Translations under genes and position numbers: made by a program
Part shown: positions 37,478-46,488 of the stretch, piece by piece
How the letters are laid out: every line of letters starts with the position of its first letter
Numbering within the stretch: the stretch's first letter is position 1
Assembly (NCBI RefSeq): GCF_018343535.1
Contig: NZ_JAGYPF010000003.1
Location: 856,580-920,579 of the forward strand
Direction of reading: 5' to 3'
Length of the DNA stretch: 64,000 nucleotides
DNA from: Neobacillus rhizophilus
GTDB lineage: Bacteria; Bacillota; Bacilli; Bacillales; Cytobacillaceae
The notes under the pieces: generated by a model
What the model saw: the letters and a program-made list of their open reading frames with translations, nothing else
What the model was told of the DNA's origin: nothing
Databases searched by the model: none

Positions 37478-40065
37478 TGAATATTATCAACAAAGTGACC
37501 ATCAGGCACTTAAAGGAGAACAAACGCCGCTCACTCGTGACGGTCATCGGCGTTATTATTTCGGTGGCGATGATCACCGCAGTGGCAACACTTGGGTTTT
37601 CTTTTTTAGACTTATTGATTCGGCAGGAAATTGCCCAAAATGGCGAGTGGCATGTTCAATATAAGGACGTCAGTTTAAACCAATTAAAAGAAATTGAAAA
37701 AGACAGTGACACCAAAACCGTTGCCCTTTCTAGCACCGGCTATGCAGCCCTAGAAGAATCACACAATGAATACAAACCGTATTTATTTTTTAAAAACTAT
37801 AATAAGATCGGCATGGAGCAATTCCCAATAAAGGTCAGCGCAGGCAGACTTCCTCAAAATGAACACGAGATTGCGATTTCAGAAGCAATCAGAAGCAACG
37901 CCAAGGTCAATTACAAAATCGGGGACAAACTCACGGTTGACATTGGGGAGCGATTTCATAAATTAGAAGGAACCACGCTAGCTCAAAAAACCCCCTTCCA
38001 ACGGGATGGTGACAAGGTACTCGAAGAACTGAAACCCACCCAAACCAGAGAATTAACCATTGTTGGAACAATTACTCCCCCTTCCTGGGAACCGGCTTGG
38101 TCACCAGGTTACACGGTCATTGGCTATGTGGACGAAACGTCGTTTAGTAAAAATCAGTCTGTTGACGCCAATGTTGTATTGACGAAAGTAAAAGGTTCCC
38201 TTTTTGACCATGCAAAAACTTTAGCCAAAAAGCATGGAATTAAAAAGGTGAATTTTAATAGTGAGTTGCTCCGCTACTATGGAATCACGAATAATGATTC
38301 CTTGCGGATGACGCTGTTTTCACTATCCGGCATTATTATGGGCGTGATTATTATTGGCTCCGTGGCCTTGATTTATAATGCGTTCGGTATTAGTGTTTCC
38401 GAGCGGGCCAGACATTTAGGCATGCTTTCAAGCGTTGGTGCCACGAAAAAGCAAAAACGGAATTCGGTCTTTTTTGAAGGAGCGGTCATTGGTGCCATCA
38501 GTATCCCGATTGGGATTCTTGCCGGTCTCGTGGGGATTGGAGTCACTTTTGTGTTTATCAATACCTTTATCCACGATGCACTCAATGTTTCTGAAAAGCT
38601 GGAGTTAGTGGTCACGCCGGCTTCGATTCTTATTGCCTGTGGCATTTCGATTCTGACGATCTTTATTTCAACCTATATCCCTGCGCAGAAAGCCTCCAAG
38701 ATTTCAGCTATTGACGCGATCCGCCAAACTCAGGATATTAAGCTTTCGGGGAAAACGGTGAAAACATCAAAGCTTGTCCGAAAAATCTTCGGGCTGGAGG
38801 CCGAAATCGGATTAAAGAATGTCAAACGCAATAAAAAGCGATACTTGGCCACCGTGTTTTCGTTAGTGATTAGTATTGTCCTATTTTTATCGGTGAGTTA
38901 TTTCACCGACAACCTGAAAAAATCATTGGAAATGACGCAAGATGAGCTAAAGTACGATATTCAACTTTCCGGCAGTGAATTAGAGAAGGAAGAGTTAGCA
39001 TCGTTTACGAAGCTCGATTACGTTACGAAATCCACCATCATGGAGGTAGCGCAAGTTGAAACACTGATTAAAACGGAAGACCTTCCAGCACTATTGAAAA
39101 AACAAATCCAAGAGAACGATGCAGCTCTTGAGGATGGAAAATACCCTTATTATGTTGTACTAAATGGATTAGATCAAGAAAGTTTTAATGAATATGCGGA
39201 AAGTATCGGTGTGAGTGCTGGGGATTTTACACGACAAGACACGCCAACTGCGATTGTCGTTGACCAAATTTCTTACCAGGACCCTGCAACCGGAAAATTT
39301 ATCGAATCAAAGTCGATTGAGTCAAAAGTTGGCAGTAAGATTGACTTATTGGCCCTCCCGCCTGGGGATTATGAAGAAGAACAACCAAAACGGGAGTTTG
39401 TGAGCACTATTGAAATTGGTGCCCTTACCAACCAAGTTCCTGTGGGCGTCCATTCGGCTTCACTAGGCGGGGTTAATCTGGTTGTTCCTGAAACAACAAT
39501 AGAGCAATTAGGTATTGACCCTAAGCAAGTGTACTCCTATGTATATTTAAATAGTTCTGACCCAATGGCTACACAAGCAGCCATTGAAGACATGAACAAT
39601 ACAAGCATCCATGTATACAATGTATATCAGCGGCGCCAGCAGGATGAACAAATGATTATGCTTATGTCGGTCTTTACCTATGGGTTCATCACCCTGATTT
39701 CCTTCATCTCGATTGCTAATATCTTCAACACTATCTCAACAAGCATTTCGCTTCGGAAACGTGAATTTGCAATGCTGCGTTCCGTTGGCATGACACCGAA
39801 AGGATTTAATAAGATGATTCATTATGAGAGTATCTTTTATGGGGTGAAGGCCTTGTCCTATGGACTGCCCCTTAGTGTACTTATCATGTTTGGGATACAT
39901 CGCTCCCTCGGCAACACCTTTGAATATGGGTTTAGCCTGCCGTGGATGAATATCCTATTTGTGATCGTCGTCATTTTCTTGATTGTCGGGTCAGCGATGC
40001 TGTATTCGATTTCCAAAATAAGAAAAGAGAACATCATCGATGGCTTGAAACAGGAGAATATTTAA
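37477..40065 (+). CDS. large FtsX-domain ABC transporter permease
   Basis: 862 residues: a membrane helix near 20-40, a large extracellular domain (about 45-270), an FtsX core (about 280-410), then a second helix, a second extracellular domain (about 470-730) and a second FtsX core (about 735-860). True BceB permeases are about 650 residues with ten helices, so this is the longer double-FtsX type. With an intramembrane-sensing kinase beside it, resistance to or sensing of an antimicrobial peptide is likely; the drug cannot be predicted. Confidence 0.88.
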   Translation: MNIINKVTIRHLKENKRRSLVTVIGVIISVAMITAVATLGFSFLDLLIRQEIAQNGEWHVQYKDVSLNQLKEIEKDSDTKTVALSSTGYAALEESHNEYKPYLFFKNYNKIGMEQFPIKVSAGRLPQNEHEIAISEAIRSNAKVNYKIGDKLTVDIGERFHKLEGTTLAQKTPFQRDGDKVLEELKPTQTRELTIVGTITPPSWEPAWSPGYTVIGYVDETSFSKNQSVDANVVLTKVKGSLFDHAKTLAKKHGIKKVNFNSELLRYYGITNNDSLRMTLFSLSGIIMGVIIIGSVALIYNAFGISVSERARHLGMLSSVGATKKQKRNSVFFEGAVIGAISIPIGILAGLVGIGVTFVFINTFIHDALNVSEKLELVVTPASILIACGISILTIFISTYIPAQKASKISAIDAIRQTQDIKLSGKTVKTSKLVRKIFGLEAEIGLKNVKRNKKRYLATVFSLVISIVLFLSVSYFTDNLKKSLEMTQDELKYDIQLSGSELEKEELASFTKLDYVTKSTIMEVAQVETLIKTEDLPALLKKQIQENDAALEDGKYPYYVVLNGLDQESFNEYAESIGVSAGDFTRQDTPTAIVVDQISYQDPATGKFIESKSIESKVGSKIDLLALPPGDYEEEQPKREFVSTIEIGALTNQVPVGVHSASLGGVNLVVPETTIEQLGIDPKQVYSYVYLNSSDPMATQAAIEDMNNTSIHVYNVYQRRQQDEQMIMLMSVFTYGFITLISFISIANIFNTISTSISLRKREFAMLRSVGMTPKGFNKMIHYESIFYGVKALSYGLPLSVLIMFGIHRSLGNTFEYGFSLPWMNILFVIVVIFLIVGSAMLYSISKIRKENIIDGLKQENI

Positions 40066-40067
40066 GA

Positions 40068-40104
40068 AAAACACGCGGTTAGCTCTGCTAATCGCGTGTT
40101 TATA
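40068..40104 (+). terminator. terminator of the ABC transporter operon
   Basis: AACACGCGGTTAGC, loop TCT, GCTAATCGCGTGTT, T-rich tail. Confidence 0.75.
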
Positions 40105-40204
40105 TTTTATGAAAGGAAAGGTGTGGAAGTCCACTTATACTTTTTTGAAGAAATGAGCCGCCCTCTTTTTTATTACCACATTGTGCGCTGTTGGGTTTCA
40201 CCCT

Positions 40205-41659
40205 CTACATTGCAGCGCTTTGGTTTGCATTTTCTTTAGAATTTCTAACCACTTTCCCACCATGCCCTTCATATTCCCGGCCCAATCCCGTTAATACAGA
40301 GGACAGTAGAACTAAGAACAGGACCATGCAATAGATCATGCCGCTGCTGACTTGTGTTAGTGATAGCGGCGCAACAAAATCATACCCTTTTGAAAGCAAT
40401 GCACCGATGAATACAAACACACTTAAAAAAGGAATAACTAGCACGATCGCGTTCGCAAAACCATCCAGCAGGTAGGCACGACGGTATGGATGCAGACCAA
40501 CACGTTTGCCAATCTCATTCTGTACTTTTCCAAACGTCGTCATCGAGGCACTGGTGACGCCGCCGAAGATTAAAGTTGTAAACGAAATGCCTAACATCAT
40601 GGCGATCTCGGCACCGCGGACCGTCTTGCCCATTTTACTGTTAAGGATGCCGTTGGTGACTTTTTCAAGCACTCCCGCACCGTTAAGGACACCCATAATG
40701 CCGTAGACCGAAATAACCAACGTGACGGTTGCCATCATGCTGCTGATCCCGCCCGTTAGGAATCCTCTTGGGGCCCCATCCTTAACAGATATCACATTGT
40801 CGAAAGTTAAGAGATTAAATGCTAGACCTGTTATCGTCCCTAAAATGATACCGATTGTAATCGCTATATAGATATTGCGAGTTTTGATGGCTGCAATTAA
40901 CATGACGACTACCGGAACCAGCATCACCAGTGTGGTCGGATTCATGTTTTTCGTAAGAATTTCCGAAGCGCCATCACCTACCGTGCCGCCGCCCCCGAAG
41001 ATCCAGAACAGAACAAAAGAGATAGAACCTGCGACTAAGGAATACTTCAGCCGGCTGGCAACACAGCCGCCCACATCAGCAAAACCTTCTTTTTTTGTGT
41101 ATGCTTGCGTTCCTGCAGAGATGATGGTGGTATCTGATATTGGCGCTAGGTTATCGCCAAAAATAGAAGCACTGACGATTGCGCCGGCAAGAACGGCAGG
41201 GTCGCCTCCCAACAATACTCCTGCCGGGTAGAAAATAGGGAAGCAGGTAAACATCGTCCCGATCGATGACCCAGTAGCAGTAGAAATGACACAAACGGCT
41301 AAGAAGGTAAACGCCGTGAATAATCCCCCATCCACGCCCAGCAAGTCGGCAAGCCATACGAAACCTGATGAAATGTTCGTGCTTTTGATCAACTCCGAGA
41401 ACATCCCGATGACAAACAGCAGGATGGCAATCGGAACGGCTTCCTTTACGCCGTCATAGACTGAATCCCAGAAGCGATCGTAGTTACCTTTTTTCACAAA
41501 CATGGCACCGACCATCAGTGCGACGAAAGCGCCCATTGCGAGAGCGTACATTTCAAACGCTTTAAAGACGATAAAATACAATACGCAAAAAAACAGAAAG
41601 ATCGCGACTGGAATAAACGCAGTACCCCATCCACCCCTAAATTCAAGTCTCTGATTCAT
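40205..41659 (-). CDS. NhaC-family antiporter/transporter
   Basis: 484 residues, about 12 hydrophobic segments, 'VISTATGSSIGTMFTCFPIF' and 'SASIFGDNLAPISDTTIISAG' (in part), conserved Na+/H+ antiporter NhaC motifs. Several NhaC-like proteins move amino acids or malate/lactate rather than Na+ alone. It is the last gene of a T-box-led operon, which points to an amino-acid link. A C-terminal remnant of a near-identical gene lies beside megL at 29 kb, again suggesting sulfur-amino-acid use. GAGGAGAGGGAG ribosome site. Confidence 0.85.
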   Translation of the reverse strand: MNQRLEFRGGWGTAFIPVAIFLFFCVLYFIVFKAFEMYALAMGAFVALMVGAMFVKKGNYDRFWDSVYDGVKEAVPIAILLFVIGMFSELIKSTNISSGFVWLADLLGVDGGLFTAFTFLAVCVISTATGSSIGTMFTCFPIFYPAGVLLGGDPAVLAGAIVSASIFGDNLAPISDTTIISAGTQAYTKKEGFADVGGCVASRLKYSLVAGSISFVLFWIFGGGGTVGDGASEILTKNMNPTTLVMLVPVVVMLIAAIKTRNIYIAITIGIILGTITGLAFNLLTFDNVISVKDGAPRGFLTGGISSMMATVTLVISVYGIMGVLNGAGVLEKVTNGILNSKMGKTVRGAEIAMMLGISFTTLIFGGVTSASMTTFGKVQNEIGKRVGLHPYRRAYLLDGFANAIVLVIPFLSVFVFIGALLSKGYDFVAPLSLTQVSSGMIYCMVLFLVLLSSVLTGLGREYEGHGGKVVRNSKENANQSAAM

Positions 41660-41717
41660 ATCTAAACTCCCTCTCCTCTACTAAACTCTCTATTCTAGAC
41701 TAAACATACTCTCTCAC

Positions 41718-42764
41718 TTATTCTTCGTTTAAATTCATCTTCATAATATTGCGATATTTTGAACCAATCGTACGCTCTAACTCAAAAGGTTCACCATCTA
41801 AGATTGGATAGTGGTCTAAGAATTGTTTGATTTCTTCGATATCGGAGTGATCCAGTTCGAACGTAAATATTTGCGCATTGGACTCCACATGCCGGCTATT
41901 TCTCACTCCAATAATAGATGCCCCGACTCCTTGTTGACTTAATATATATTTTGTAGCAATCTGAGAAGCCTTGACAGAATACTTTTTAGCGATTCTTTGC
42001 AGCATTAACAATAATTCCTGATAGCCATCCCAACCCAAGGTATCCTCAATCACCTGAAAATATTTAACATGTGAGCGTGTTTCAGGTTGAATAGTAGTTT
42101 GGCCAATCCATTTTTCCGCTAACAACCCTCCTGATAATGTACCGTAGCACAGCAAGGAAATTCCTTTGCTTTTACAATACTCTAGTAATTCTTTTTCTGG
42201 ACGTCTGTCAAAAACCGAGTATTGATTTTGACATGACACAATAGGAATACCAGCATCAACAAGCTCGCTCAAATGCTTCGTATCAAAGTTCGTAACAGCA
42301 ATATTACGGATCTTTCCTTTTTCTTTCAGTTTCAACAGATCTCCCGCTGTCTCAACAAAGCCAGGCACATCGTAATCCCACCAATGAAACTGCACTAGAT
42401 CCAAGACTTCTCGTTTCTGACGTTGGAGGCTTCGGTCAATTATTTTTTCTGTGTAGTTGTAATCGACCTCACTGAGCAAATTGATATCCGGTACGTACTT
42501 GGTATGGATTTGAATATCATGCGGTGAAAGGGTGCTCCCAGATTTTATTTCCGTTAAAAATTCACCTAAGAATTCTTCTGTACCCGTATAGATATCTGCA
42601 CAATCAAATGTTGTAAATCCTCTTTCAGCAAGCATATGGAAGGCCTTCATGGCATCTTGCATATCTAATTTTGTTTGTAAGCTATGGCCTTCCGATAGCT
42701 GCCAACAGCCGTTGATCACTCTGCTGATCGTATAATCTTTTGCTAATTCAAATCGTTCTGCCAT
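41718..42764 (-). CDS. aldo/keto reductase
   Basis: 348 residues. AKR barrel with 'FTTFDCADIYTGTEEFLGEF' (Asp and Tyr of the tetrad), 'IQIHTKYVPD' (Lys), 'VLDLVQFHWWDYDVPG' (His) and an NADPH-binding 'IIGVRNSRHVESN'. Reduces an aldehyde or ketone with NAD(P)H; the substrate is unknown. It starts one base inside the stop of the TIGR04076 gene, so translation is coupled, and is 58 bp before the antiporter gene. Confidence 0.88.
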   Translation of the reverse strand: MAERFELAKDYTISRVINGCWQLSEGHSLQTKLDMQDAMKAFHMLAERGFTTFDCADIYTGTEEFLGEFLTEIKSGSTLSPHDIQIHTKYVPDINLLSEVDYNYTEKIIDRSLQRQKREVLDLVQFHWWDYDVPGFVETAGDLLKLKEKGKIRNIAVTNFDTKHLSELVDAGIPIVSCQNQYSVFDRRPEKELLEYCKSKGISLLCYGTLSGGLLAEKWIGQTTIQPETRSHVKYFQVIEDTLGWDGYQELLLMLQRIAKKYSVKASQIATKYILSQQGVGASIIGVRNSRHVESNAQIFTFELDHSDIEEIKQFLDHYPILDGEPFELERTIGSKYRNIMKMNLNEE

Positions 42765-43108
42765 TATGGTTGATCTCCTTTATGTATAGGTTCTATTGTG
42801 CATTCAGCATGACTAAATTCTTTCGTTCCGATGCGAGTTATTTTAAATCTTGCCCCACAGTTTGGGTCTGGACAGGCTATTAAACTATCAGACAACATCC
42901 AGTCATTCGCGTGTAATGGCCGCTGCTTTGCCGGCAGTAATGGCAAAATAGCGCTTAAAGCATACATGGAAAATGAATTCGTTTCTGGGAAGATTAGGTC
43001 TTCCCCAATCACTAAGAAATAGTCACCTTCCTTATGCCTGCATACCATTGGTTGATCAGTACCGACAACCTCTACTTTTAAGTTAAATAGCGTAAATTTA
43101 TCATCCAT
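42764..43108 (-). CDS. TIGR04076-family small protein
   Basis: 114 residues from the ATG at 43108, 9 bases after GGAG; a GTG at 43114 is too close to it. 'VVGTDQPMVCRHKEGDYFLV', a central 'MYALSAILPLLPAKQRP' and 'IACPDPNCGARFKITRIG' with paired Cys fit the TIGR04076 family, of unknown function. First gene after the T-box leader, translationally coupled to an aldo/keto reductase. Confidence 0.75.
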   Translation of the reverse strand: MDDKFTLFNLKVEVVGTDQPMVCRHKEGDYFLVIGEDLIFPETNSFSMYALSAILPLLPAKQRPLHANDWMLSDSLIACPDPNCGARFKITRIGTKEFSHAECTIEPIHKGDQP

Positions 43109-43145
43109 TGGCACCTGCTCCTTTCAACACTTGCGGCTGTATAAG

Positions 43146-43208
43146 TTCTTAAAAAAATAAAAAACACCTGTCCTTAAATTATTAAATAATAATTCAAGGA
43201 CAAGTGTT
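43146..43208 (-). terminator. T-box-controlled terminator
   Basis: Minus strand: AACACTTGTCCTTGAAT and ATTTAAGGACAGGTGTT form a long stem, then TTTTTATTTTTTT. Part of its left arm is near the T-box sequence, as needed for the competing antiterminator. Confidence 0.8.
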
Positions 43209-43435
43209 AGCCTGCGGTACCACCTTGTTTGGTATGTATCAACCATACCCACTCTGTTGAGTGCTCTCACACCCTTAGCCCTGTAACGCTGGCTCCTGCG
43301 TCTTAGCTACTAAAAAAAATCTCGTTCACTTCGCCCTCGGAGGCCCATTTGCTGTGACTGCATCTGTCCGGCTTCCACCATCCCGGATTCGCTGAGAGAC
43401 CGTTTAACAGTTTTACTCCCTCGTCTTAGGTTTAT
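43146..43435 (-). promoter_or_regulatory. T-box riboswitch leader
   Basis: The minus-strand leader has an AGTA-type specifier-loop element, a distal loop GATGGTGGAAGCCGG, and the T-box core AAGGTGGTACCGCAGG (43211-43226), then a terminator before the TIGR04076-AKR-NhaC genes. The specifier region reads CAAATGGG before the closing CCTC strand; depending on the register the codon would be AUG (Met), UGG (Trp) or AAU (Asn). Uncharged tRNA would switch the operon on. Confidence 0.88.
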
Positions 43436-43439
43436 AGAA

Positions 43440-43468
43440 ATGTTAGCATCCTAGTTTTCAATTGTCAA
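43440..43468 (-). promoter_or_regulatory. sigma-A promoter of the T-box operon
   Basis: TTGACA (43468-43463), 17-base spacer, TAACAT (43445-43440). Confidence 0.8.
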
Positions 43469-43657
43469 TAATAGTTTTAATTTTGAGATAATTTTATCGA
43501 AAAGCCGGTTAAAGAAGTGGAGAAAGCAAACGGATCTGTTTTTAAAATTTATAGTTGCATTAAAAAGGCGTAATTCTTTCTCCAGAATTGCGCCCTGTTG
43601 TTGAAGATTCCCTTCATACATTCAAGTTTTGTCTGTTTAGCTAAAGTAACCTATTAA

Positions 43658-44665
43658 CTAGACTTTTCTATTTACTACTTGAGGAGGTTGTTCAAACCAT
43701 TTTTCTTTTATTGCTAAAAGCAGACCTTGACCATAATACTTCTTCATATCCTCAGATATTTTGTCCAACTTAGAGACAATATCCGTTCTTAAACTGGAAG
43801 TCATAGCCTGACTTATCATGGCAAAACAGAATATTCCCAGACATGTATTCGTAAAAAACAACATTAACTTATCGGAAAATGGAGGCATCTCTACATCGGA
43901 AATTTTATAGTCCCCTGATGCTGATATTGGAATATTTTCTTTTTCAAGAATTTCTTGAAGTGAATCTAACACTTTTTGGAGTCCATCTCTGCCTTTACTA
44001 AAATGTTGTTTTAAGTCTTTTGTTTTCGCTAATTTACTAAACGTGACAAATACCATTTTTGAAAACTGTGCTCGATGAACAATTCTGGATAGATTTGCAA
44101 TTTCAGGAGCATTTAAAGGTCTAGAGCCACCAAAAAACCCATTAAGATATATCATAGAATCAGCTATTTCTACCTCGTTATCGATTGCTACTTGTGGAGG
44201 GCTCAAATATACTCCTTGTGATAACATCAAGTCTAAAAGTTCATTCTGGATTTTTACAAAAAAGGCAATGTTTTTTTGGAAATGTTCTCGGACATCGTTT
44301 CTCGTGCAATCTGATAATGCTATTGGATATGTACTCATCGCTAAGTATGTTAGATCAAAACAAAAATATAAAATAAATGTATCGGAAAATACCTTGGGTA
44401 CGCCAACCCTTACGTCTTCATCCGTAAAGCCAAGAGGAATAGTGAGATTATCTTTGATAAAAATCTCCTTGAGTTCATTTATACTATTTTCAGTTTGATT
44501 TAACATTTTTTCGATTACTTGTTTTGTTTCGTTACTTTCAATACTTGCATAAAAATATTCAAAAAGTCTAAGTTCCATACTGCTCTTTAAATAGGATGAC
44601 CAAAGGTTAGATACCTCGCTTGAGGTTAATTCTGCAAGAGGCATATGATTTTTCGGATCACTCAT
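43658..44665 (-). CDS. DUF3231-family protein
   Basis: 335 residues from the ATG at 44665 after GGAGTG; the GTG at 44674 lies within the ribosome site. Two homologous helical halves (about 1-165 and 170-335), each beginning with a 'LTSSEVSNLWSSYLKSSMEL'-like helix and holding 'F....GVYL.PP' elements ('LSQGVYLSPPQV'). This is the DUF3231 layout, a tandem ferritin-like four-helix protein common in Bacillus and often linked to sporulation. No clear metal ligands can be assigned. Monocistronic. Confidence 0.85.
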   Translation of the reverse strand: MSDPKNHMPLAELTSSEVSNLWSSYLKSSMELRLFEYFYASIESNETKQVIEKMLNQTENSINELKEIFIKDNLTIPLGFTDEDVRVGVPKVFSDTFILYFCFDLTYLAMSTYPIALSDCTRNDVREHFQKNIAFFVKIQNELLDLMLSQGVYLSPPQVAIDNEVEIADSMIYLNGFFGGSRPLNAPEIANLSRIVHRAQFSKMVFVTFSKLAKTKDLKQHFSKGRDGLQKVLDSLQEILEKENIPISASGDYKISDVEMPPFSDKLMLFFTNTCLGIFCFAMISQAMTSSLRTDIVSKLDKISEDMKKYYGQGLLLAIKEKWFEQPPQVVNRKV

Positions 44666-44789
44666 TTTATTCACTCCTTTCCAATTAGTTTTTCCAATCT
44701 ATCACTTAATATTATTCTCCTCGTTCACCCTTTTTTATAGATGGGAATCGGAGCAGGAAAGGGCGGAGTTACAACGATAAGGAAATTAC

Positions 44790-44834
44790 AATAATAAAAA
44801 AGGCCAATTTCTCAGTAGTAAATTGAGAAATTGG
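44790..44834 (-). terminator. terminator of the cupin gene
   Basis: Minus strand: CCAATTTCTCA, 9-base loop, TGAGAAATTGG, then CCTTTTTTATTATT. Confidence 0.75.
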
Positions 44835-44869
44835 ACGGACTGCTACAGTTACTGTGGACGGGGTTTGTA

Positions 44870-45391
44870 TTATTCCGCAGCTAAAGCCTGTGCTTTAGTT
44901 ACATGAACTGTTCCGGCGGGGTGTTGTGGAGGAGCGTATATAGAATAAAGTTTTAAAGGGATATTACCTGTATTGGTTACATTATGCCAGGTGCCTGCGG
45001 GAATCATAATCGCAAAATCATCATAAACGTTTTGAACAAAGTCTAAACGCTCTCTTGTCTTCCCCATTTGCACAACCCCTTGACCTTGCTCAATCCGTAA
45101 GAATTGGTCAACGTGAGGGTGAATTTCTAAACCAATGTCTTCACCAACATTGATGTTCATTAGTGTCACTTGCAAATGATTCCCTGTCCATAAAGCGGTA
45201 CGATAGGTATTGTTCTGCCTCGCAGCCTCATTAATATTGACTACAAATGGTCTCCGTCCATAATCTTTTGCCTGATTTCTTGCGTGATCATGCATATTCC
45301 AGTAATTAGGATGTCCTGTATAATTATTATATATTGGGGCATTAGGTTGATATGGATTTGGATATGAATACATCCAAGGGCTATAGTACAT
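44870..45391 (-). CDS. cupin-domain protein
   Basis: 173 residues from the ATG at 45391 with GAAGGG upstream. A Tyr/Pro/Asn-rich N-terminus ('MYYSPWMYSYPNPYQPNAP') precedes a single cupin barrel: motif 1 'GLEIHPHVDQFLRIEQGQG' with HxH and Glu, motif 2 'IMIPAGTWHNVTNTG' with the last His. A metal site is therefore intact. The N-terminal composition resembles spore coat-associated proteins. Function unknown. Confidence 0.85.
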   Translation of the reverse strand: MYYSPWMYSYPNPYQPNAPIYNNYTGHPNYWNMHDHARNQAKDYGRRPFVVNINEAARQNNTYRTALWTGNHLQVTLMNINVGEDIGLEIHPHVDQFLRIEQGQGVVQMGKTRERLDFVQNVYDDFAIMIPAGTWHNVTNTGNIPLKLYSIYAPPQHPAGTVHVTKAQALAAE

Positions 45392-45464
45392 CAAATTCAA
45401 TCCCTTCATAGATTAATACAAATTATCGTATGCACTATTTTATGGGAATGTACTTAATGTGTGA

Positions 45465-46335
45465 GCTACTTTTCCGGTGCTCACGGGAAGTATAGACCCC
45501 CTTATTTTTACCAGGGCGATATTTTTCCGGTGCTTACGGGAAGAATAGACCCCTTATTTTTACCGGGGTGCCACTTTTCCGATGATCACGGGAAAAATAG
45601 ACCCCCTTATTTTTTACCGGGACTACACTTTTCTGGTGCTCACGGGAAGAATAGACCCCTTATTTTTACCGGGGTGCCACTTTTCCGGTGCTCACGGGAA
45701 GAATAGACCCCTTATTTTTACCGGGGTGGCACTTTTCCGGTGCTCACGGGAAGAATAGACCTCTTATTTTTACCGGGGTGGCACTTTTCCGGTGCTCACG
45801 GGAAGAATAGACCCCTTATTTTTACCGGGGTGCCACTTTTCCGGTGCTCACGGGAAGAATAGACCCCTTATTTTTACCGGGGTGCCACTTTTCCGGTGCT
45901 CACGGGAAGAATAGACCCCTTATTTTTACCGGGTCACTACTTTTCCGGTACTATCGGGAAGAATAGACCCCTTATTTTCACCGGGACTACACTTTTCCGG
46001 TGCTCAAAGGAAGAATAGACCCCTTATTTTTACCGGGACGACACTTTTCTGGTGCTCTCGGGAAGAATAGACCCCTTATTTTTACCGGGGTGGCACTTTT
46101 CTGGTGCTCACGGGAAGAATAGACCCCCTTATTTTTACCGGGGTGGCAACTTTCCGGTGCTCACGGGAAGAATAGACCCCTTATTTTTACCGGGGCGACA
46201 CTTTTCTGGTACTCACGGGAAGAATAGACCCCCTTATTTTTACCGGGGCGATATTTTTCCGGTGCTCACGGGAAGAATAGACCCCTTATTTTTACCGGGA
46301 CGACACTTTTCCGGCGCTCACGAGAAGCATAACCC
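45465..46335. repeat. 52-bp tandem-repeat array, about 17 units
   Basis: A unit of about 52 bp with core GTGCTCACGGGAAGAATAG and ACCCCTTATTTTTACCGGGG repeats head to tail, with a few substitutions and rare 1-bp length changes. There are no unique spacers. The units hold CCGG-flanked inverted segments. Long frames through the array (for example 81 and 115 codons) arise from the repeat and have no ribosome sites. It lies between the cupin gene and the dlgD-like gene terminator. Confidence 0.9.
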
Positions 46336-46406
46336 CGGATGCATATCATCTACTCCATGGATTTTAGCCAGTTCAATAATTCCATCACTGTCTAAATAAC
46401 ACGCAC

Positions 46407-46440
46407 AAAAAAGCCATACAATATTCTAATTGCATGGCTA
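46407..46440 (-). terminator. terminator of the dlgD-like gene
   Basis: Minus strand: AGCCATGCAAT, 6-base loop, ATTGTATGGCT, then TTTTTTG. Confidence 0.8.
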
Positions 46441-46488
46441 ACCAAATTTGTTTTGACTGACTAGTTTGATAAACTAAAACTTGCGAAA

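Noticed and set aside
37477..40065. Naming the permease BceB
   Set aside because: It is about 200 residues too long and has two FtsX cores with two large extracellular domains.
45465..46335. Repeat array as a CRISPR
   Set aside because: Units abut with no unique spacers, the period is about 52 bp of repeated sequence throughout, and no cas genes are near.
45461..46399. 81- and 115-codon ORFs through the array
   Set aside because: They arise from translating the 52-bp repeats (shifting frame each unit), lack ribosome sites and end at unit changes.
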